Below, in pieces: positions 33,375 to 44,700 of a stretch of DNA of 64,000 bases. Position 1 is the first letter of the stretch. Each line of letters starts with the position of its first letter. The notes below the pieces were generated by a model. It was not told the DNA's origin, did no database searches, and was given only the letters and a program-made list of their open reading frames with translations. Location of the stretch: positions 1 through 64,000 of the forward strand of contig JAISSY010000042.1 in NCBI GenBank assembly GCA_031272995.1. The letters are read 5' to 3'. The stretch is from Azoarcus sp. Its GTDB lineage: Bacteria; Pseudomonadota; Gammaproteobacteria; Burkholderiales; Rhodocyclaceae. The position numbers were made by a program, and so were the translations under genes.

Positions 33375-34066
33375 AGAAGTTTCTGTTCCGCTGGCTGCGT
33401 CGCGTCGTTTGGGTCGCGCTCGCGCTCGCCTTCGGACTGCAACTGTGGTTTTTCGCCCACGTTCTGTGGTGGCGCAGCTTCAACCCCACCGAGACGAGTT
33501 TCATGCGACTGGCGCGCGCCGAACTGCGCTTGAAACAACCGCAAGCGCAACTCGCGCATCAATGGGTGCCTTACGAGCGCATCTCGGTGCATCTGAAACG
33601 CGCTGTGGTCGCCTCCGAGGACAGCCATTTCGTCGAACATTCCGGCTTCGACTGGCAGGGCATCCAGCACGCGCTGGAGAAGAACCTCGCGCGCGGCAAA
33701 ACCCGTTCGGGCGGCTCGACCATCACGCAGCAACTGGCGAAAAACCTTTTCCTGTCGCCGAGCCGCAGCTATTTGCGCAAAGCGCAGGAAGCGATAATCA
33801 CGGTGATGATCGAAGCGTTGTGGAGCAAGCGCCGCATCCTCGAGGTCTATCTCAACGTGGCGCAATGGGGCGAAGGCGTCTTCGGCGCCGAAGCGGCGGC
33901 GCGGCATTATTACCAGATCCCCGCCGCCCGACTTGGCCCTTACGAGGGAGCGCGGCTCGCCACCATCCTGCCCAGTCCGCGCCGTTACGGGCGATTTTTC
34001 GGCCCGGCGCAAAAAGCGCGCGCCAATCGTCTGCTGGCGTGGATGAGCGGCACGCGAATTCCTTGA
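33371..34066 (+). CDS. mtgA: monofunctional peptidoglycan glycosyltransferase MtgA
   Basis: Membrane-anchored GT51 enzyme that polymerises lipid II into glycan chains. The 231-residue protein has an N-terminal membrane helix (about 10-30), the catalytic motif ASEDSHFVEHSGFDW, and GGSTITQQLAKNLFL. The start is TTG at 33371 within the aroE stop (TTGA), giving MKKFLFRWLRR; there is no suitable ATG before the helix. The aroE-mtgA pair is common in betaproteobacteria. Confidence 0.94.
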   Translation: MKKFLFRWLRRVVWVALALAFGLQLWFFAHVLWWRSFNPTETSFMRLARAELRLKQPQAQLAHQWVPYERISVHLKRAVVASEDSHFVEHSGFDWQGIQHALEKNLARGKTRSGGSTITQQLAKNLFLSPSRSYLRKAQEAIITVMIEALWSKRRILEVYLNVAQWGEGVFGAEAAARHYYQIPAARLGPYEGARLATILPSPRRYGRFFGPAQKARANRLLAWMSGTRIP

Positions 34067-34097
34067 CCAAATGGCGCGACCACACTGACGAAGTGGG

Positions 34098-34103
34098 TAG
34101 AAT
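34098..34103 (+). promoter_or_regulatory. probable -10 box of mgtE
   Basis: TAGAAT lies 9 bases before the mgtE ATG, implying a very short leader. No -35 box at the usual distance is clear. Confidence 0.3.
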
Positions 34104-34112
34104 TCGCGCACG

Positions 34113-35594
34113 ATGATTTCTGAAGAACTCCTGCACGCCGGAGAGCAGCCCCTGAGCGCCGAAAGCGCGGGCATGCACCCCGATGAACTCCAACAGCACC
34201 TGCGCGACGTGCAGGATCTGTTGGCGCGTTCGCGCGTGCGCGCCGAGGACGACGAGGACGGAGAACACGAGGAAATTCCCGCCCTCGTGCTGCCCTCGCC
34301 CGAACACGCGGGCGAACTGCGCGCCCTGCTCGACACCCTCCACCCGGCCGACATCGCCTACATCCTCGAAGCGTTGCCGCTGGAGGAACGGCGCTACGTC
34401 TGGGACTTGGTCAAGGCCGAACGCGACGGCGAAATCCTGCTCGAAGTTTCCGACGCCGTCCGCGAATCCCTGATCGAGACGATGGCGCCGCACGAGTTGA
34501 AAGCGGCCGCCGAAACGCTGGACGCCGACGAACTCGCCGACCTCGCCCCCGACCTGCCGCCGGAAATCATTCAGGACGTGTTCAAGTCGCTCTCCAGCGA
34601 CGAGCGCGAACAACTGCGCGCGGCGATGTCCTACCCGGAGGACTCCGTCGGCGCGCTGATGGATTTCGACCTCGTCACCGTGCGCGAGGACGTCAGCCTC
34701 GAAGTGGTGTTGCGCTATCTGCGCCGCTTCGAGGAATTGCCCGACCACACCGACAAATTGTTCGTCATCGACCGCGAGGAGCATCTCGCCGGCGTCCTGA
34801 CTCTGGAGGCGCTGCTCATCAGCGACCCCGACACCGAAGTGTCGGAAGTGATGCGACGCGAGCCCAAAATCACCTTCTCCCCCGACGACGACGCCGGCGA
34901 CGCGGCGCAGGCGTTCGACCGTTACGACCTCGTCTCCGCGCCGGTGGTCGACCGCAACAACAAGCTGATCGGACGCCTCACCGTCGGCGACGTGGTCGAC
35001 TTCATCCGCGAGGAAACGGAAGCGGAAATGCTCAGCCACGCCGGTCTGCGCGAGGAAGAAGACGTTTTCGCCTCGGTGTGGGATTCGCTCAAAAACCGCT
35101 GGGCGTGGTTGGCGATCAACCTCGTCACCGCCTTCATCGCCTCGCGCGTCATCGGCGCCTTCGAGGGTTCGATTGAAAAACTGGTGGCGCTCGCGGCGCT
35201 GATGCCCATCGTCGCCGGCATCGGCGGCAACTCCGGCAATCAGACCATCACCATGATCGTGCGCGCCATCGCCGTCGGACAGGTGGAGGAAAGCGCCACC
35301 AAACGCCTGCTGAAGAAAGAACTCACCGTCGCGCTGTGCAACGGGGTGCTGTGGGGCGGCCTGCTCGGCGTGCTGGCGTGGTGGCTATACAACAGCGTCT
35401 CGCTCGGGCTGGTGATGACGGCGGCGATGACCCTGAACCTGCTGCTCGCCGCCTGCGCCGGAGTGATGATTCCGATGCTGCGGCAAAAACTCGGCGCCGA
35501 TCCGGCGGTGGGCGGCTCGGTGATGATTACCGCGCTCACTGATTCGGGCGGCTTTTTCATCTTTCTGGGGCTGGCGACTCTTTTCCTGCTGTAG
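34113..35594 (+). CDS. mgtE: magnesium transporter MgtE
   Basis: Mg2+ channel gated by cytosolic Mg2+. The 493-residue protein has an N-terminal superhelical domain (about 60-180, HPADIAYILEALPLEER), two CBS domains (about 185-305), and a five-helix C-terminal membrane domain (about 330-490) with the conserved MPIVAGIGGNSGNQ stretch. The first 35 residues form a His/Glu-rich extension typical of proteobacterial forms. It is followed after 3 bases by the secreted TonB-like gene. Confidence 0.95.
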   Translation: MISEELLHAGEQPLSAESAGMHPDELQQHLRDVQDLLARSRVRAEDDEDGEHEEIPALVLPSPEHAGELRALLDTLHPADIAYILEALPLEERRYVWDLVKAERDGEILLEVSDAVRESLIETMAPHELKAAAETLDADELADLAPDLPPEIIQDVFKSLSSDEREQLRAAMSYPEDSVGALMDFDLVTVREDVSLEVVLRYLRRFEELPDHTDKLFVIDREEHLAGVLTLEALLISDPDTEVSEVMRREPKITFSPDDDAGDAAQAFDRYDLVSAPVVDRNNKLIGRLTVGDVVDFIREETEAEMLSHAGLREEEDVFASVWDSLKNRWAWLAINLVTAFIASRVIGAFEGSIEKLVALAALMPIVAGIGGNSGNQTITMIVRAIAVGQVEESATKRLLKKELTVALCNGVLWGGLLGVLAWWLYNSVSLGLVMTAAMTLNLLLAACAGVMIPMLRQKLGADPAVGGSVMITALTDSGGFFIFLGLATLFLL

Positions 35595-35606
35595 GCGATG
35601 GCGGAC

Positions 35607-36128
35607 ATGAAACCCTTACTTCCCGCCCTGTTCGCGCTTCTCGCCGCGACGCCTCTCCCGTCGGCCACCGCCGCCCCGGTCGACGACGCCGCCCGCATGC
35701 GCGAACTCGAAGCCGAAATCGCGCGCCGCACGCAGGCGTACGAGCAGCAGCACAAACTGCGCCGCAAACGCATCGGCGGCGACGTCGCCGACAAGCGCTT
35801 CGAGAAATACCTCGCTTCCTTCCGGCGCAAGATCGCGTGCAGTTCGTTGCAGAACTTCCCCGCCGCCGCACGCGGCAAGACCTACGGCGACATGATCGTC
35901 ACCGTTTCCATCCGCGCCGACGGTTCGTTCGAGAAAGCGACGGTCGACCGCGGTTCCGGCTTCAAGGTGCTCGACGACGGCGCCATCGAAATCGCCCGCC
36001 GCGCCGCGCCCTACGAGCCGTTCCCGCCATATCTCAAGGTAGATACCGACGTGCTGGACATCACTCGCACGTGGACGTTTACCTCTCAGGAAACAGAAGA
36101 AGGCGCGGTCGACGACCCTTGCGCCTGA
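35607..36128 (+). CDS. secreted TonB C-terminal-domain protein without membrane anchor
   Basis: Predicted periplasmic protein of 173 residues. From ATG 35607 it has a cleavable signal peptide (MKPLLPALFALLAATPLPSA, about 1-23), a short charged helical stretch, and a TonB-type domain. That domain is clearly related to the one encoded at 31581, sharing AARGKTYG/TARGRTYG, TVS...DGs-EK, VDRxS-KVL, RAAPYxxFP and DIT-TWTF. ATG 35598 is 3 codons upstream and also possible. Without a membrane helix it could not couple directly to ExbB/ExbD, so the role is unclear. Confidence 0.78.
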   Translation: MKPLLPALFALLAATPLPSATAAPVDDAARMRELEAEIARRTQAYEQQHKLRRKRIGGDVADKRFEKYLASFRRKIACSSLQNFPAAARGKTYGDMIVTVSIRADGSFEKATVDRGSGFKVLDDGAIEIARRAAPYEPFPPYLKVDTDVLDITRTWTFTSQETEEGAVDDPCA

Positions 36129-36141
36129 CCTTGCCTACCGT

Positions 36142-37422
36142 TCAACCCAACCCCGCGAACGCTTCCCGCGCCGCCGCGATTGTGGCGTCGATTTCCGCCT
36201 CGCCGTGCGCCGACGACACGAAACCGGCCTCGAACGCCGAGGGCGCGAAGGCGTGCCCCTGCGCCAGCATGGCGTGGAAGAAACGGTTGAAGCGCGGCTG
36301 ATCCATCGTCATCACTTCGGCGAACGAGCGCGGCGGTTCGGCGCGGAAGTAGAGGCCGAACATGCCGCCTACCGCGTCGGCGCTGAAAGCGACGCCGACG
36401 GCGCGCGCTGCTGCCGTCATGCCCTCGGTCAAACGGCGCGCGCTGGCGGCGAGTCGGTCGTAGAAACCCGGCGCGCGCGTCAGTTTGAGCGACGCCAAGC
36501 CCGCCGCCACCGCCACCGGGCTGCCGGAGAGCGTGCCCGCCTGATAGACCGGGCCGAGCGGGGCGATTTTTTCCATCACGTCGCGCCGTCCGCCGAAAGC
36601 GCCCACTGGCATGCCGCCGCCGATGACCTTGCCGAGCGTGACCAGATCGGGCTGGATGCCGAACAAGCCCTGCGCGCCCTGCGGGCCGACGCGAAAGCCG
36701 GTCATCACTTCGTCGAAAATCAGCAGCGCGCCGTATTGCGTGCACAAGCGGCGCAAGCCTTCGAGAAAGCCGGGCTGCGGACGCACCATGTTCATGTTGC
36801 CGGCCACCGGCTCGACGATGATGGCGGCGATGCCGTCGCCGTTGGCCTTGAAGGCCGCTTCGACCTGATCGAGATCGTTGTAGCCGAGCACGACGGTGTG
36901 ACGGGCGAAATCCGCCGGCACCCCGGCCGAGGACGGATTGCCGAAAGTGAGCATGCCGGAGCCGGCCTTCACCAGCAGGCTGTCGGCGTGGCCGTGGTAG
37001 CAGCCCTCGAACTTGACGATGGCGTCACGCCCGGTAAAGCCGCGCGCCAGACGGATGGCGCTCATCGTCGCCTCGGTGCCGGAATTGACCAAGCGCACCA
37101 TTTCCAGCGCCGGCAGCAGTTCGCAGAGCAGATCGGCCATCTCCACTTCGGCGGCGGTCGGCGCGCCGAAGGACAAGCCTTTCAATGCCGCCGCGCGCAC
37201 CGCTTCGACGATGGCCGGGTGCGCGTGTCCGGTAATCGCAGGGCCCCACGAGCCGACGTAGTCGATGTACTCGCGCCCGTCGGCGTCCCACACCCGCGCG
37301 CCCTCGGCGCGTTCGATGAAGCACGGCGTGCCGCCCACCGAGCGGAAAGCGCGCACGGGCGAATTGACGCCGCCGGGGGTGTGGCGTTGGGCTTGGGCGA
37401 AAAGGGTTTCGTTGCGGGTCAT
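36142..37422 (-). CDS. hemL: glutamate-1-semialdehyde 2,1-aminomutase
   Basis: PLP enzyme forming 5-aminolevulinate in the C5 tetrapyrrole pathway. The 426-residue protein starts [20 protein letters not shown] and shows [26 protein letters not shown] and the PLP lysine K265 in [20 protein letters not shown] 37422 fits the family start; the frame is open for 66 further codons upstream without a sensible protein. It converges with the TonB-like gene and lies downstream of thiE. It supplies precursors for the heme c, b and d1 used by the nir and nor systems. Confidence 0.97.
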   Translation of the reverse strand: MTRNETLFAQAQRHTPGGVNSPVRAFRSVGGTPCFIERAEGARVWDADGREYIDYVGSWGPAITGHAHPAIVEAVRAAALKGLSFGAPTAAEVEMADLLCELLPALEMVRLVNSGTEATMSAIRLARGFTGRDAIVKFEGCYHGHADSLLVKAGSGMLTFGNPSSAGVPADFARHTVVLGYNDLDQVEAAFKANGDGIAAIIVEPVAGNMNMVRPQPGFLEGLRRLCTQYGALLIFDEVMTGFRVGPQGAQGLFGIQPDLVTLGKVIGGGMPVGAFGGRRDVMEKIAPLGPVYQAGTLSGSPVAVAAGLASLKLTRAPGFYDRLAASARRLTEGMTAAARAVGVAFSADAVGGMFGLYFRAEPPRSFAEVMTMDQPRFNRFFHAMLAQGHAFAPSAFEAGFVSSAHGEAEIDATIAAAREAFAGLG

Positions 37423-37504
37423 GGCGGGCGTCCGATCCGAGTCTGAAAAGAGAAGGCGGGATTCTCGCCCCTGCCGCCGTGCCGCCGCAACCTTTGCGCC
37501 GCTC

Positions 37505-38161
37505 TCAGCGCTGGCGGAGCGCCCGGTACGCGGCTGCGCGTGCGGTCGGGTCGACGGCGCCGAAAACATCGGAAATCGACGCCACCAGATCCGCCCCGGC
37601 CGCGAACACCGTCGCGGCATTGTCGAGCGTGACGCCGCCGATGGCCGCCACCGCGACGTTCAACTCGCGCCGCGCCCGGCCGAGCAAATCGAAAGGCGCC
37701 CGCCGCGCCGCCGGCTTGGTGGGCGAGGCGAACATGGCGCCGAAAGCGACGTAATCCGCCCCCGCCGCTGCCGCCGCTTCGGCGCGCGACCATTCGTCGT
37801 AACACGACACGCCGAGAATGCGCCCCTCCCCCTGCGCGTCGAGGGCGCGTCGCGCCGCCGACAGGTTGCCGTCGTCGCGCCCGAGATGCACCCCGTCGGC
37901 ATCGATGTCGAGCGCCAACGCCAGATCGTCGTTGACGATCAACGGCACCCCGGCGGCGCGACACAGCGCCAACAAATCGGCGGCGCGTCGCCGCGCCTGC
38001 GACGCGGAAGCGTTCTTGTCGCGATACTGCATCAGCGCCGGACGGCCGGCGAGCACGAGCGCGACTCGCTCGCGCAGGGACGCATCGTCCATACCGTCGG
38101 GCGTAATTGCGTAAAGTCCACGCCACCGGGAACGCTTGTTTTCTTTTCTTTCTATTTCCAT
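37505..38161 (-). CDS. thiE: thiamine-phosphate synthase
   Basis: Joins the thiazole phosphate and hydroxymethylpyrimidine pyrophosphate units into thiamine phosphate. The 218-residue TIM-barrel protein shows [18 protein letters not shown] (substrate-binding), [22 protein letters not shown] and [14 protein letters not shown] 38161 ([10 protein letters not shown]) is favoured; an in-frame start at 38227 would add 22 residues not usual for the family. It sits 82 bases upstream of hemL, the common thiE-hemL order in betaproteobacteria. Confidence 0.93.
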   Translation of the reverse strand: MEIERKENKRSRWRGLYAITPDGMDDASLRERVALVLAGRPALMQYRDKNASASQARRRAADLLALCRAAGVPLIVNDDLALALDIDADGVHLGRDDGNLSAARRALDAQGEGRILGVSCYDEWSRAEAAAAAGADYVAFGAMFASPTKPAARRAPFDLLGRARRELNVAVAAIGGVTLDNAATVFAAGADLVASISDVFGAVDPTARAAAYRALRQR

Positions 38162-38290
38162 TTCGAGTAAGCCGATTTCAAATACCCGCGCAAAAGATAC
38201 TCCCTCGTCGCCATTTGCATGTGGCAACGGTTTTCACTAATGCGCCGGGCGTCACTATCGAGGACTTAACCCTATATTGCGGAGTCTCTT

Positions 38291-38320
38291 TTGCGGTATG
38301 CTTGCCGACGATCGTAACAA
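38291..38320 (+). promoter_or_regulatory. possible sigma-70 promoter of the pil-chp operon
   Basis: TTGCGG (38291-38296), an 18-base spacer and TAACAA (38315-38320) lie about 50 bases before the pilG start. The gap between thiE and pilG (205 bases) otherwise holds no feature I can support. Confidence 0.3.
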
Positions 38321-38366
38321 TTCAGTTCGTGGCACCTTTGGCGTCACGGATTCGGGGGCATAGTGC

Positions 38367-38753
38367 ATGGACCTGAGCGGACTCAAGGTGATGGTCATTG
38401 ACGACAGCAACACCATTCGGCGCAGCGCCGAGATATTCCTCAGTCAGGCTGGCTGTCAGGTGTTGCTTGCCGAAGACGGTTTCGACGCGCTGGCGAAAAT
38501 TACCGACCACCACCCTGACGTCATCTTCGTCGACATCATGATGCCCCGTCTCGATGGATACCAGACTTGCGCTCTCATCAAGAAAAACCCGAAACTGGCA
38601 AGAACGCCGGTAATCATGCTGTCCTCCAAGGACGGACTTTTCGATCGCGCCCGTGGGCGCATGGTGGGGTCGGACGAATATCTCACCAAACCTTTCACCA
38701 AAGACAGTCTGATCAAGGCGGTTTCCGAACATAGCGGCGGACGGCCGCGCTGA
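38367..38753 (+). CDS. pilG: twitching motility response regulator PilG
   Basis: Single-domain CheY-like receiver (128 residues) of the Pil-Chp chemosensory pathway, which promotes pilus extension in Pseudomonas. Receiver residues are present: acidic pair D12-D13, phosphorylation site D56 in FVDIMMP, S86 and K108 in YLTKPF. It has the PilG-type extended N-terminus. It heads the pilG-pilH-pilI-pilJ-chpA cluster. Confidence 0.93.
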   Translation: MDLSGLKVMVIDDSNTIRRSAEIFLSQAGCQVLLAEDGFDALAKITDHHPDVIFVDIMMPRLDGYQTCALIKKNPKLARTPVIMLSSKDGLFDRARGRMVGSDEYLTKPFTKDSLIKAVSEHSGGRPR

Positions 38754-38788
38754 AAGTCATTTGCAATACCCGATGGATAGAACAAACG

Positions 38789-39154
38789 ATGCCAATCAAA
38801 AAAATTCTCGTAGTCGACGATTCGCCCACTGAGCGACTGGCGTTGACCGAAGTCCTCGCTCGCAACGGCTACGAGGTCGTGACCGCCGAGAGCGGCGAGG
38901 ACGCGATCAGCAAAAGCCGCAGCGAAACGCCCGATTTGATCCTGATGGACGTGGTCATGCCCGGCATGAACGGCTATCAGGCCACCCGCACGATCTCGCG
39001 CTGGGAAACCACGCGCGGCATTCCGATCATCATGTGCACCAGCAAGGGACTGGAGACCGACAAAATCTGGGGAATGCGTCAGGGCGCATACGATTACATC
39101 GTCAAACCCCTCGATCACACTGCCCTGCTCGCCCGCATCAAGAGCATCGGATAA
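38789..39154 (+). CDS. pilH: twitching motility response regulator PilH
   Basis: Second CheY-like receiver (121 residues) of the Pil-Chp pathway, opposing PilG in the control of extension and retraction. D10-D11, phosphorylation site D54 in LMDVVMPG and the lysine in YIVKPLD are present. It begins 35 bases after pilG and is followed 6 bases later by pilI. Confidence 0.93.
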   Translation: MPIKKILVVDDSPTERLALTEVLARNGYEVVTAESGEDAISKSRSETPDLILMDVVMPGMNGYQATRTISRWETTRGIPIIMCTSKGLETDKIWGMRQGAYDYIVKPLDHTALLARIKSIG

Positions 39155-39160
39155 ACGCCC

Positions 39161-39676
39161 ATGTCCAAACGGATCAGCCTGCGCCAATTTCAGGAGAATC
39201 TGGCCCACCGATTGTCGGAGGCCGACACCGCCGACCGCCGGGGTCTGCTTGGCGTGCAGGCTGGCGAGGAAAACTGGCTGGTCTCCCTGCCGGAAGCGGG
39301 CGAAATCGTCACCCCGCCGGCCATGACCAGCGTGCCGCTTACCCACGAGTGGTATCGCGGTCTGGTCAACGTGCGCGGGGTACTGTACAGCGTGGTCGAT
39401 CTGTCGCGCTTCCACGACGGCCCGCTGGTTCAGGTACCCTCCATGCAGGCTCGTATGTTGCTGATCGGGGCGCGCCACGGGGTGCATAGCGCCATTCTGG
39501 TGTCACGTATGCTCGGTCTGCGCAACGACGACGATTTCGAACCCGACGCGGAATCTTCCGATCCGCGTCCTTGGGTAAGCATCCGTTTGCGCGATGCGAA
39601 CGGGCAATTGTGGCTGCGACTGGACGTGCCGCAGCTTTTGTCCAACAGTGTTTTTCTCGATGCGGGCATCAGCTAG
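39161..39676 (+). CDS. pilI: CheW-like coupling protein PilI
   Basis: CheW-domain scaffold (171 residues) that links the PilJ receptor to the ChpA kinase. The CheW fold covers about 25-165, with LTHEWYRGLVNVRGVLYSVVDL as its recognisable core. Position between pilH and pilJ supports the assignment more than the primary sequence alone. A 90-base gap follows before pilJ. Confidence 0.9.
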   Translation: MSKRISLRQFQENLAHRLSEADTADRRGLLGVQAGEENWLVSLPEAGEIVTPPAMTSVPLTHEWYRGLVNVRGVLYSVVDLSRFHDGPLVQVPSMQARMLLIGARHGVHSAILVSRMLGLRNDDDFEPDAESSDPRPWVSIRLRDANGQLWLRLDVPQLLSNSVFLDAGIS

Positions 39677-39766
39677 GGTCGCATCGAAAGTTTTGCAGAA
39701 GAATTCAATCTTCACGACGAACCATTTACTCAAATCAGTTAGTCTGCAACCGCGGCGGAGCAACAC

Positions 39767-41680
39767 ATGGCATTCAAGCTCTTCTCGAAAAAATCAGCCA
39801 CGCAAGAGGATCTTTCCGACAGCGCCCTTCAGGAGCGCCGGGAACACGGCTATCGTTCGACGACAGCGGAGCGTCTCGCCGCCGAAGCCGGCGAAGCCCC
39901 TCAGACGACATCCGGCAAGGTGCGTCCTCTGGCCTGGCTGTTCATCATTCTGGGTCTCTCCACGGCAGGGTTGATGGCCTACCAGAACTGGCGCGTCGGT
40001 ACCGTCGCGCAACAGGTTGCCGTCACCGGGGAACTTCAGGCGATTTCGCAGCAGATCGCCAAGGCGGGACAACTCGCCTTGCAGGGGCAGAACGACGCGT
40101 TCTCCGAACTGCGAAGCGCCCGCGACCGTTTCAACCGGTTGAAGGATTTGCTCGCTCAGGGCGGTGAAACCGACAGCGGTCGCACCCTGACCCCGGCCGA
40201 TCCTAGCGAACAACCCGAGTTGAACGCAGTCGACCAAAGCTGGCTGCTGATGGAACGGGACGTGCAGTTGATCGTCGACAACGAAAAGGCGCTCACCTCC
40301 TTCACCAATCCGCGCGGCGAGAGCATCGACGCGCTGCCGAAACTCGCCCGACTGGTGTTGGCGGTCAAAACGCCGGGCAGCAGTTCGCAGGACGTGCAGG
40401 AAGCGATGGCCAACGTGGTGAGCGACGACCTCATCCGCATGCTCATCACCGCCAAGGCGGCGAGCGACCGGCTTTCCACGCAAGCGACGGCGGTGTTCAA
40501 GGACGCCGGCGCGCTCGGCGACGCCTTCGCGCGCGCCGCGAGTTCGTCCAGCGTATTCTCGCTGGCCACGGCGGTCTGCGCGTTGGGCGCCTTGCTGGTG
40601 CTGATTCTGCTCACCAAGGTGTACAGCACCGAGATGAACGCCCGCCAAGCGAGTCTCGACCGGCAACGGCGACTCTCCGAGGACGAGCGCAATCACACTC
40701 AGGCCGCCATCCTTCGCCTGATGAACGAGATGGGCGACTTGGCCGACGGCGACTTGACCATCCGTACCACGGTGTCGGAAGACATCACCGGCGCCATCGC
40801 CGACTCGGTGAACTACACCATCGAGGAACTGGCGATGCTGGTGAGCCGGATCAACGACGCCGCCGGACGCGTGACCAACGCCACCCAAACCGCCCAACAC
40901 ACCTCGGCCGAACTGCTCGACGCCACCGAGCGTCAGTCGCACCAGATCGAGGAAGCCGGCGCCACCGTGCAGAACATGGCGCAACAGATGACCGAATCCT
41001 CCGAACGCGCCCTGCACACCGCGCAGGTGGCGCGCGCCTCGCTGGAATCGGCGCGCAAGGGCGCGGACGCGGTGGAAAACACCATCCGCGGCATGAACGC
41101 CATCCGCGAAAAGATTCAGGAAACCTCCAAGCGCATCAAGCGGCTGGGCGAATCCTCGCAAGAGATCGGCGAAATCGTGGAACTGATCTCGGACATTACC
41201 GAGCAAACCAACGTGCTGGCCCTTAACGCCGCCATTCAGGCGGCCTCCGCTGGCGAAGCGGGACGCGGCTTCACCGTGGTTGCGGAAGAAGTGCAGCGGC
41301 TAGCCGAACGTTCGGCGGAAGCCACCAAGCAGATCGCCGCCATCGTGAAGACGATTCAGACCGACACCCAAGACGCCGTGGGCGCCATGGAAAACGCCAC
41401 CCGCGACGTGGTCGAGGGCGCGCGCCTGTCGGACGCCGCCGGTCAGGCGCTGGCCGAAATGGGGCAAGTCTCCATGGACGCCGCCCACCTGATCGAACAA
41501 ATCTCCGGCGACACGCAGAGTCAGGCCGCCGAGGCCACCCGCGTCGCGGAGTCGATGAAGGACATTCTCGCTATTACGGAACAGACGACACACGGCACCA
41601 AGCAGACGGCGGAATCGGTCGGCCAGCTTGCCGACCTCGCCATCGAGCTGAAAGGCTCGGTCTCCGGCTTCAAGGTTTGA
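39767..41680 (+). CDS. pilJ: methyl-accepting chemotaxis-type receptor PilJ
   Basis: Transmembrane sensor (637 residues) of the Pil-Chp pathway. A cytoplasmic N-terminal stretch is followed by a membrane helix (about 52-70), a periplasmic PilJ-type sensor region, a second membrane helix (about 262-285), a HAMP-like region, and a long coiled-coil signalling domain with the hairpin tip [28 protein letters not shown] ribosome site precedes the ATG. It lies 26 bases before chpA. Confidence 0.93.
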   Translation: MAFKLFSKKSATQEDLSDSALQERREHGYRSTTAERLAAEAGEAPQTTSGKVRPLAWLFIILGLSTAGLMAYQNWRVGTVAQQVAVTGELQAISQQIAKAGQLALQGQNDAFSELRSARDRFNRLKDLLAQGGETDSGRTLTPADPSEQPELNAVDQSWLLMERDVQLIVDNEKALTSFTNPRGESIDALPKLARLVLAVKTPGSSSQDVQEAMANVVSDDLIRMLITAKAASDRLSTQATAVFKDAGALGDAFARAASSSSVFSLATAVCALGALLVLILLTKVYSTEMNARQASLDRQRRLSEDERNHTQAAILRLMNEMGDLADGDLTIRTTVSEDITGAIADSVNYTIEELAMLVSRINDAAGRVTNATQTAQHTSAELLDATERQSHQIEEAGATVQNMAQQMTESSERALHTAQVARASLESARKGADAVENTIRGMNAIREKIQETSKRIKRLGESSQEIGEIVELISDITEQTNVLALNAAIQAASAGEAGRGFTVVAEEVQRLAERSAEATKQIAAIVKTIQTDTQDAVGAMENATRDVVEGARLSDAAGQALAEMGQVSMDAAHLIEQISGDTQSQAAEATRVAESMKDILAITEQTTHGTKQTAESVGQLADLAIELKGSVSGFKV

Positions 41681-41706
41681 ACAGGATCTAGCACGGGATT
41701 GCATCC

Positions 41707-44700
41707 ATGACGCAAGCCAATGAACCGGATCTCGGGCCGCTGACCTGGGTCAAGGGCGAAATCGACCAAGCGCTGTCGCAAGCCAGCGACAGCCTCAAGA
41801 GCGCGGGCGAAGCGGGCGCCGACGGCCCCGCGAAAGTCCAGTTCGCCCAGACGCATTTGCATCAGGCGCACGGCGCGCTGTCCATCATCGGTCTCGACGG
41901 CCTCACCAAGTTCGTCGCGGCGCTCGATTTGTTCCTCGCCGCGTTGTCGCGCGGCGAATTGCCCATCGACGACGAGCGTATCGCGCTCGGTCGCCGCGCG
42001 CTGGCCAGCATCGGCAATTATCTCGACGAACTCTCCCACGGCGCCCCCGATCAACCCTTGCGTCTGTTGCCGCTCTATCGGGAACTGGTCGTCGCGCGCG
42101 GCGAAGCCGCGCCGAACGCCGCCGATCTTTTCTTCCCCGATCTGAGCGTTCGCATTCCCCGCCGCAGCGGCGCCCCGGAACTCGACAAGGCGCAGCGCCA
42201 GAATCAGCGTCGCACCATGCGGCTGGGCTTCCAGCGCGGCCTGCTCGACTGGCTGCGTCATTCCGACGCCAGTCACGTCGACGCCATGCGCACCGCGCTG
42301 GCCGGACTCGAAGTCTCCGAAGACAACCCCGGCATGCGCGCCCTGTGGTGGGCCGGACAGGCGTTCATCGACACGCTCGGCGACGTGCCGTCCGAGGAAT
42401 TGCCCGCCGCCAAGCACCTGCTCTCGCGCATCGAAGGGTTGTTGCGTCACGCCGGCGATACGCCGCAAGTGCTGCCCGAACGCCTGCTGCGCGAAATGCT
42501 CTACGAAGTCGCCAGCCATCCGGCCAACACCCCGGTTCAGCAAGCCGTTCACAAAGCGTGGCAACTCGACGGACTGATTCCGGAAGAAGGCGCCACCGTC
42601 AGCGATCTGCCGCTGGCGCCGCTACTCGAAGATCTGCACGAACGCCTCTCCGCCATCAAGGAAGAATGGAACACCTTCGGCGAACAGGGCGCGACGGCGC
42701 TGCCGGAGTTCACCGCCCGGCTCGACGAGTTCGCCAAAGCCACCGCCACGCTCGGCCGCCCGGTGCTCAACCGGCTGCTTAACGGCGCGCGCCGTTTCAT
42801 CGTCTGGCTCAGTTCCAATCCACAACGCTATTCCGAACCGATCGCGCTCGAATTCGCCGCCGCGCTGCTGCTGGCGGAATCTGCGCTCGACCATAGCGTG
42901 CCCGACCCCGGCTTCCAAAGTCAGGTCGGCGACGAACTGGCGCGGCTTGAAGCGCTGGCGCGCGGCGAAGAAGTCTCCGCCGCGCCAAGCGAAGCCGGCG
43001 TCGAATCCGCGCGGCGGCAGCAGGAAAAAGACGCGCTGGCGCAGTTGTCGCGCGAAATCCTGCTCAGCCTCGCCACTATCGAGCAAACGCTCGACGATTT
43101 CTTCCGCGACCACTCGAAGCGCGCGCCGCTGGAAAACCTTTCCGCGCCGCTGCACCAGATCGAAGGCGCGCTCACCATGCTTGGCGAAACCGAAGCCATC
43201 GCATTGGTGCAGGAAGCCGGCAAAACCATCGCCCGACTCTCGCAAGAAAACGCGCCCATCGAGGACAGCGAACTGACCGAACTGGCGCGCCGCTTCTCCG
43301 CCCTCGGCTTCTTCATCCAGTCGCTGCAATACGGACGCGGCTCCGTCCAGCAATATCTCGAACCGGAAACCGCCGCCAAACCGCGCGTGACGGACATCGA
43401 ACTGCCCGAACTGCCCGACATTCCCGCTGCTCCGTCGCAAGCGCCGAGCAAGGAAGTCGTCGCTCCGTCCGACGGCATCGAAACCTTCCCGAGTTTCGAG
43501 ATCGAAACCGAGCCGCTGCCGATTCCCGAATCGCAAGAAACGCCGGTTCCCATCCCGCCGCCCACCGCTGAAACGCAGCGGCTGGCCGAAGCGCCCAAGG
43601 AAGAACTCGACGCCGAACTGCTCTCCATCTTCATCGAGGAAGCGCGCGAGGTGCTGGAACGCTGCGGCGAAAATCTCGCCCTGCTGCGCGACGCGCCTGA
43701 AAACCGCGACTACCTCACCGAAATCCGCCGTGGCTTCCACACCCTCAAGGGCAGCGGCCGCATGGTGGGCTTGTCCGAACTCGGCGAGGCCGCTTGGGGG
43801 TTGGAGCAGACTTTCAACCGCTGGCTGCAACTCGAATGGCAGGTCACGCCGGCGCTGCTGCAACTGATCGAAGTGGCGCACCGCGAATTCGGCGAATGGG
43901 TGACGCAAATCGACGTCCGCAACGAATACTCGCGCGACGTGACGGGTTTGCTGGCCGAAGCCGAACGTCTGCGCAACAGCGACACGCCTATCGAGGCTCC
44001 CGCCCCCGCCGCCGCTTTCAGGAAAAAGAAAGAGAAAGCCGGCAAACAATCCGCCACGCCCAAGAAGGCCAAGAGCGATCTGATCGACACCTCGCTCGAA
44101 CCCTTCGACATCGTTTTCGAGGTCACCGAACCGCCCGCCGAACCTGAAACGTCCGCCGAGCAACAGGTCGAACGCGAACCCGGCCCAGCCGACGACGTGG
44201 ACTTCGAACTCGACGACTCCGATCTGATTGAACTGAGCGACAGTTCGGTTCCCGCCAGTTCCGTCCCAGACGAACCGCCGGTCGTGGAAGAGCCGCCGCT
44301 CGAACTCGAGGCGTTCGACCTCTCCGAATTCCAGCCTGCCGCGCCGCAGCCCGAACCGGAACCGACGCCCGAACCCGGGCTTCAACCCGAATCGCAGGCG
44401 GAACCCGTCGCGGAGCCGACTCCCGAGCCAACCGAACCCGAACCCGAACCCGAACCTGTCGCCGAGGCCGAAGCGGACGAAACGCCCACGCCCGCCATCC
44501 AGATACCCGACATACCCAAGTTCGAACCGTTCAAGTTCGAGCCTTTCAAGTTCGAGCCGTTCGAACCGACGCCGACGCCCGCAGTCGAAGAAAGCGCCCA
44601 AGTCGACATCGAAGCGCACGTCGAACCCGCCGCAGAAACCGTCGAACCGTTGCAGGAAACCGAACCTCAGGCATCGACGACGGGCGCGGGCGATTCCGAC

